Origin: an uncultured Pirellula sp.
GTDB lineage: Bacteria; Planctomycetota; Planctomycetia; Pirellulales; Pirellulaceae
Direction of reading: 5' to 3'
Assembly: GCA_903837255.1 (NCBI GenBank)
Contig: CAILTZ010000210.1
Coordinates: forward strand, 1-7,761
DNA: 7,761 nucleotides
Positions 5,754 through 7,761 of the stretch are shown here, piece after piece. The translations under genes were made by a program, and so were the position numbers. Each line of letters begins with the position of its first letter. Positions within the stretch are counted from its first letter, which is position 1. The notes under the pieces were generated by a model, which searched no databases, was not told the DNA's origin, and saw only the letters and a program-made list of their open reading frames with translations.

Positions 5754-6995
5754 ATGAATCGAAACTGGATAAGACTGTTATTCATCGGTGGCTTGGCAAA
5801 CTCCGCTGCGTGCCTGGGCCAAGAAAAAACCGAGTCGATATCCTCCGGAGAAGTAAATCGGAGCGCCCAGCAAGCTGCAAAACCTTATAGAATCCCTGAG
5901 AATATCGGCGGAAGTGGCTATCGGACCGAGGTCGGCCAAGCCGACTCGCGATTCCCGCTGGCGGTCGTCCGGGGAACCCCCTACGAGATGGGGCATCACC
6001 TGGGACGCCTGTTTTCCACTGAAATTCAGACCTTTGTCCCGGCGGCTTTGCAGGGTGTCACTCAGGAGCTCAAGGTAGCTCCGGAAGTTCTCGAGGAAGT
6101 TTGGGCCAGAACCAGTAGCTACGGGGACGATCGGCTCGAACAAGAACTCGCCGGCCTAGCCGACGGCTCAGGGGTACCCCTGAAAACCCTCCAAGCCCTC
6201 CACGCCGTTCCTTTGTTGATGCCCTATTCCTGCAGCAGCATCGCGGCTTGGGGCGATGCAACCATCGATGGACACCTCTACCAAACCCGAAACCTCGATT
6301 GGAGCATGGAAGTCGGTGCCCACGAGTTTCCGATGATCGTCCTTTACATCCCCAACGAAGGCATCCCGCATGTGGTCCCCTCGTTTGCTGGGATGATCGG
6401 TGCCCACACTGGAATGAACGCCAAAGGCCTAGCCTTGAGCGAAATGGGAGATGCTTCGGGCAAAGAAGCTCCTTACCAAGTCCATGCACCGCACTTTACG
6501 GTTTACTTCCGAACGATGCTCTACGATGGCGATTCGCTCACCCGGGCTCTGTCGATCTTCAAAGCCCAGCCGCCGACCAAGCGGTATCATTTTGTCTTTG
6601 GCGACGGGCAGACCGACAAGCGTGCGGTGAAGGTCCGGGCTCACTCTCCTGAGCCCGCCGATAAGCAACTGCTGATTTGGAAAGATGCCGATCCGACCGA
6701 CGAGTTCGCTCCCAACGTACTTTCGTGCGTCGTGTACAACGACGAAGGCCGCGGAGCGTTCCCGACTCTACAGAAGGAAAGGGGCAAGCTCGACGGAGAG
6801 AAGCTTGTGCAGCTTGCCAATCAGATCCCTATCAAGGGCGGCAATGTCGAGAACGTCGTGTACGACGCGACCGCACTAAGAATGTGGGTGTCGTACGCCA
6901 AAGCAGGCAAGGAAGCCTACACGAGGCCCTACACGTACATCGACCTCAAGAAGATCGATGCAGACGGCAACGGAAAGCCAGATTTGAGCGAGTAA
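5754..6995 (+). CDS. C45-family autoproteolytic acyltransferase/hydrolase (Ntn hydrolase, isopenicillin N acyltransferase-like)
   Basis: A 413-residue protein of the peptidase C45 (acyl-CoA:6-aminopenicillanic acid acyltransferase-like) Ntn-hydrolase family. Seen: a hydrophobic N-terminus (R-L-L-F-I-G-G-L-A at 7-15) suggesting export, a polar linker to ~65, V-V-R-G-T-P-Y-E-M-G-H-H-L-G at 71-84 (the family's 'GTPYEMGxxxG' entry motif), L-A-G-L-A-D-G-S-G-V at 132-141, then the nucleophile block S-C-S-S-I-A-A-W-G at 159-167 with Cys160, followed by R-N-L-D-W at 179-183. Family members cut themselves just before this cysteine to expose it as the N-terminal nucleophile; here that would give ~159- and ~254-residue chains. 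They hydrolyse or transfer acyl groups on amide bonds; the substrate here is unknown and beta-lactam synthesis should not be inferred. The C-terminus ends in D-A-D-G-N-G-K-P-D, resembling a calcium-binding loop. AAGGGA stands 7 bases before ATG 5754. Cys20 is not in a proper lipobox. Confidence 0.88.
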   Translation: MNRNWIRLLFIGGLANSAACLGQEKTESISSGEVNRSAQQAAKPYRIPENIGGSGYRTEVGQADSRFPLAVVRGTPYEMGHHLGRLFSTEIQTFVPAALQGVTQELKVAPEVLEEVWARTSSYGDDRLEQELAGLADGSGVPLKTLQALHAVPLLMPYSCSSIAAWGDATIDGHLYQTRNLDWSMEVGAHEFPMIVLYIPNEGIPHVVPSFAGMIGAHTGMNAKGLALSEMGDASGKEAPYQVHAPHFTVYFRTMLYDGDSLTRALSIFKAQPPTKRYHFVFGDGQTDKRAVKVRAHSPEPADKQLLIWKDADPTDEFAPNVLSCVVYNDEGRGAFPTLQKERGKLDGEKLVQLANQIPIKGGNVENVVYDATALRMWVSYAKAGKEAYTRPYTYIDLKKIDADGNGKPDLSE

Positions 6996-7007
6996 ATCGC
7001 TCAAATC
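6981..7007. terminator. Strong hairpin with the C45 stop codon in its loop, between convergent genes
   Basis: GATTTGAGCGA (6981-6991) and TCGCTCAAATC (6997-7007) form a perfect 11-bp stem around the 5-base loop GTAAA, which contains most of the TAA stop codon. No T tract follows on either strand, so it is not a classical intrinsic terminator. It lies in the ~32-base gap between the convergent C45 and EpsI-family genes and may stop or stabilise both transcripts. Confidence 0.5.
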
Positions 7008-7027
7008 CGATCGATAGGATCTGAGCC

Positions 7028-7759
7028 TTAAATCTTTCGCATCACTTTTCGAGCTTCTGGCAGGAAGGCTTTAAAGAACTCATCGGTAGAGTCTTCCTTT
7101 TTGCCTGTAGCTTGGCAGGATGTTTGAATTTTGTACAAGAAATCTGTTCTCCAAAATCTTGGACTGTTGGCAGCTTGCCACGGTCCACCGTCAGTCCAAC
7201 CGTAGTAGACATTCATGCTTCGTTTATCGATGGTGTTGGTTTCGAAGCCTAATTTCCAAATCGTCCCCTCTTTGCCATCGTAATCGCAGGGGACAGATTG
7301 CCGTTCGGAAGTTTGGCTTACGGCCCGGGAGCTGTAACAAACCTCCGGGGTGTGGACGGCAATCGGGCCTTTGGGGCCAAATACCAAAAACACATTGACC
7401 GCCTCGCCGGTGGCTTGGTGTACATACACGCGAGAGATGTAGCCGTTGGCTTCCAAAGTGGTAACCACCTGGTCATCTAACTTGCCTTCCTCTTCGCATT
7501 TCCAGGGCCCGACTTCCATGGGGATGCTGCTGAGTTGCTTGCCCAAGGCATGGATATCCTCGGCGACACCCCAACGGTTCGAAAGCACGCCGTGAGCAAC
7601 CCCGCCTAGAAGCAACAGTGACAATGCACTTGCGATTCCAAAGAACCACCTTTTCAAGTCTGCTCCTTTGGCCAAGTTGAATTCCGACACAACGGGAGCT
7701 TTTTGCTCGTTGGAAGGAATTGGATCGGCGAGGATTTCTTCCTTGGTTTCATTTTGCAT
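7028..7759 (-). CDS. Exosortase-associated EpsI-family (DUF3485) membrane-anchored protein
   Basis: A 243-residue protein resembling the EpsI/DUF3485 family, which accompanies exosortases (membrane transpeptidase-like enzymes linked to protein sorting and exopolysaccharide export). Seen: a polar N-terminal segment of ~35 residues, one membrane helix around 38-59 (W-F-F-G-I-A-S-A-L-S-L-L-L-L-G-G), then the family's start I-P-M-E-V-G-P-W-K near 79-87, R-V-Y near 110, V-F-L-V-F-G near 123-128 and the signature H-T-P-E-V-C-Y at 136-142. The rest is probably outside the cytoplasm. The ATG at 7759 is two bases from the window edge, so a longer N-terminus cannot be excluded. Its partner exosortase is expected upstream, beyond the right edge; this is inference. 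No protein in the window ends in an obvious PEP-CTERM-type signal, so its substrates must lie elsewhere. Confidence 0.87.
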   Translation of the reverse strand: MQNETKEEILADPIPSNEQKAPVVSEFNLAKGADLKRWFFGIASALSLLLLGGVAHGVLSNRWGVAEDIHALGKQLSSIPMEVGPWKCEEEGKLDDQVVTTLEANGYISRVYVHQATGEAVNVFLVFGPKGPIAVHTPEVCYSSRAVSQTSERQSVPCDYDGKEGTIWKLGFETNTIDKRSMNVYYGWTDGGPWQAANSPRFWRTDFLYKIQTSCQATGKKEDSTDEFFKAFLPEARKVMRKI

Positions 7760-7761
7760 AA

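Noticed and set aside
6248..6652. Plus-strand 134-residue frame within the C45 gene, and the opposite-strand frames at 6070-6489
   Set aside because: They are shadows of the C45 coding frame, with Arg/Pro/Ser-rich composition and no domain.
5754..6995. Beta-lactam biosynthesis role for the C45 enzyme
   Set aside because: The C45 family is broad and no penicillin pathway genes are nearby, so only a general amide hydrolase or acyltransferase role is supportable.

Overview
The window looks like chromosomal DNA of a planctomycete, most likely a Pirellulales (Rhodopirellula-type) bacterium. The evidence is a DUF1559 protein with a type IV prepilin-like N-terminus (a family greatly expanded in Planctomycetota), a small transthyretin-like lipoprotein beside it, a LamG-fold secreted protein, a PhoPQ-activated pathogenicity-related (PqaA-type) hydrolase, and an exosortase-associated EpsI-family protein. 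Base composition is moderate. I see no phage, transposon, CRISPR, tRNA or rRNA.

Layout. At the left edge lies the 3' end of a plus-strand gene whose last ~92 residues resemble the C-terminal domain of a Sua5-type threonylcarbamoyl-AMP synthase (1-281). It converges on a long minus-strand stack that reads right to left: DUF1559 protein (5525-4458, closed by a good intrinsic terminator), TTR-like lipoprotein (4176-3712), PqaA-type hydrolase (3598-2150), LamG-fold protein (2051-1185) and ribonuclease PH (1188-478). The LamG and rph genes overlap by ATGA. The right part holds a plus-strand C45 (acyl-CoA:6-APA acyltransferase-like) Ntn hydrolase (5754-6995), divergent from DUF1559, and a minus-strand EpsI-family gene (7759-7028) whose start is at the window edge.

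How the genes relate. Most encode envelope or exported proteins: a pseudopilin-like protein, a lipoprotein, two secreted proteins with signal peptides, an exported or anchored Ntn hydrolase, and a membrane-anchored exosortase accessory. Two housekeeping RNA genes (rph and the Sua5-like tail) sit at the left. The rph gene appears to be translated by coupling to a secreted LamG protein, which is the oddest operon feature here. The non-coding gaps hold several clear inverted repeats: a nested, cloverleaf-like set at 4249-4328, a long-armed repeat at 5606-5676 between divergent genes, and an 11-bp hairpin with the C45 stop codon in its loop.

I did not find a convincing new multi-gene system. The best leads are the structured leader at 4249-4328, the divergent-promoter inverted repeat, and a marked excess of the hexamer CGATCG.
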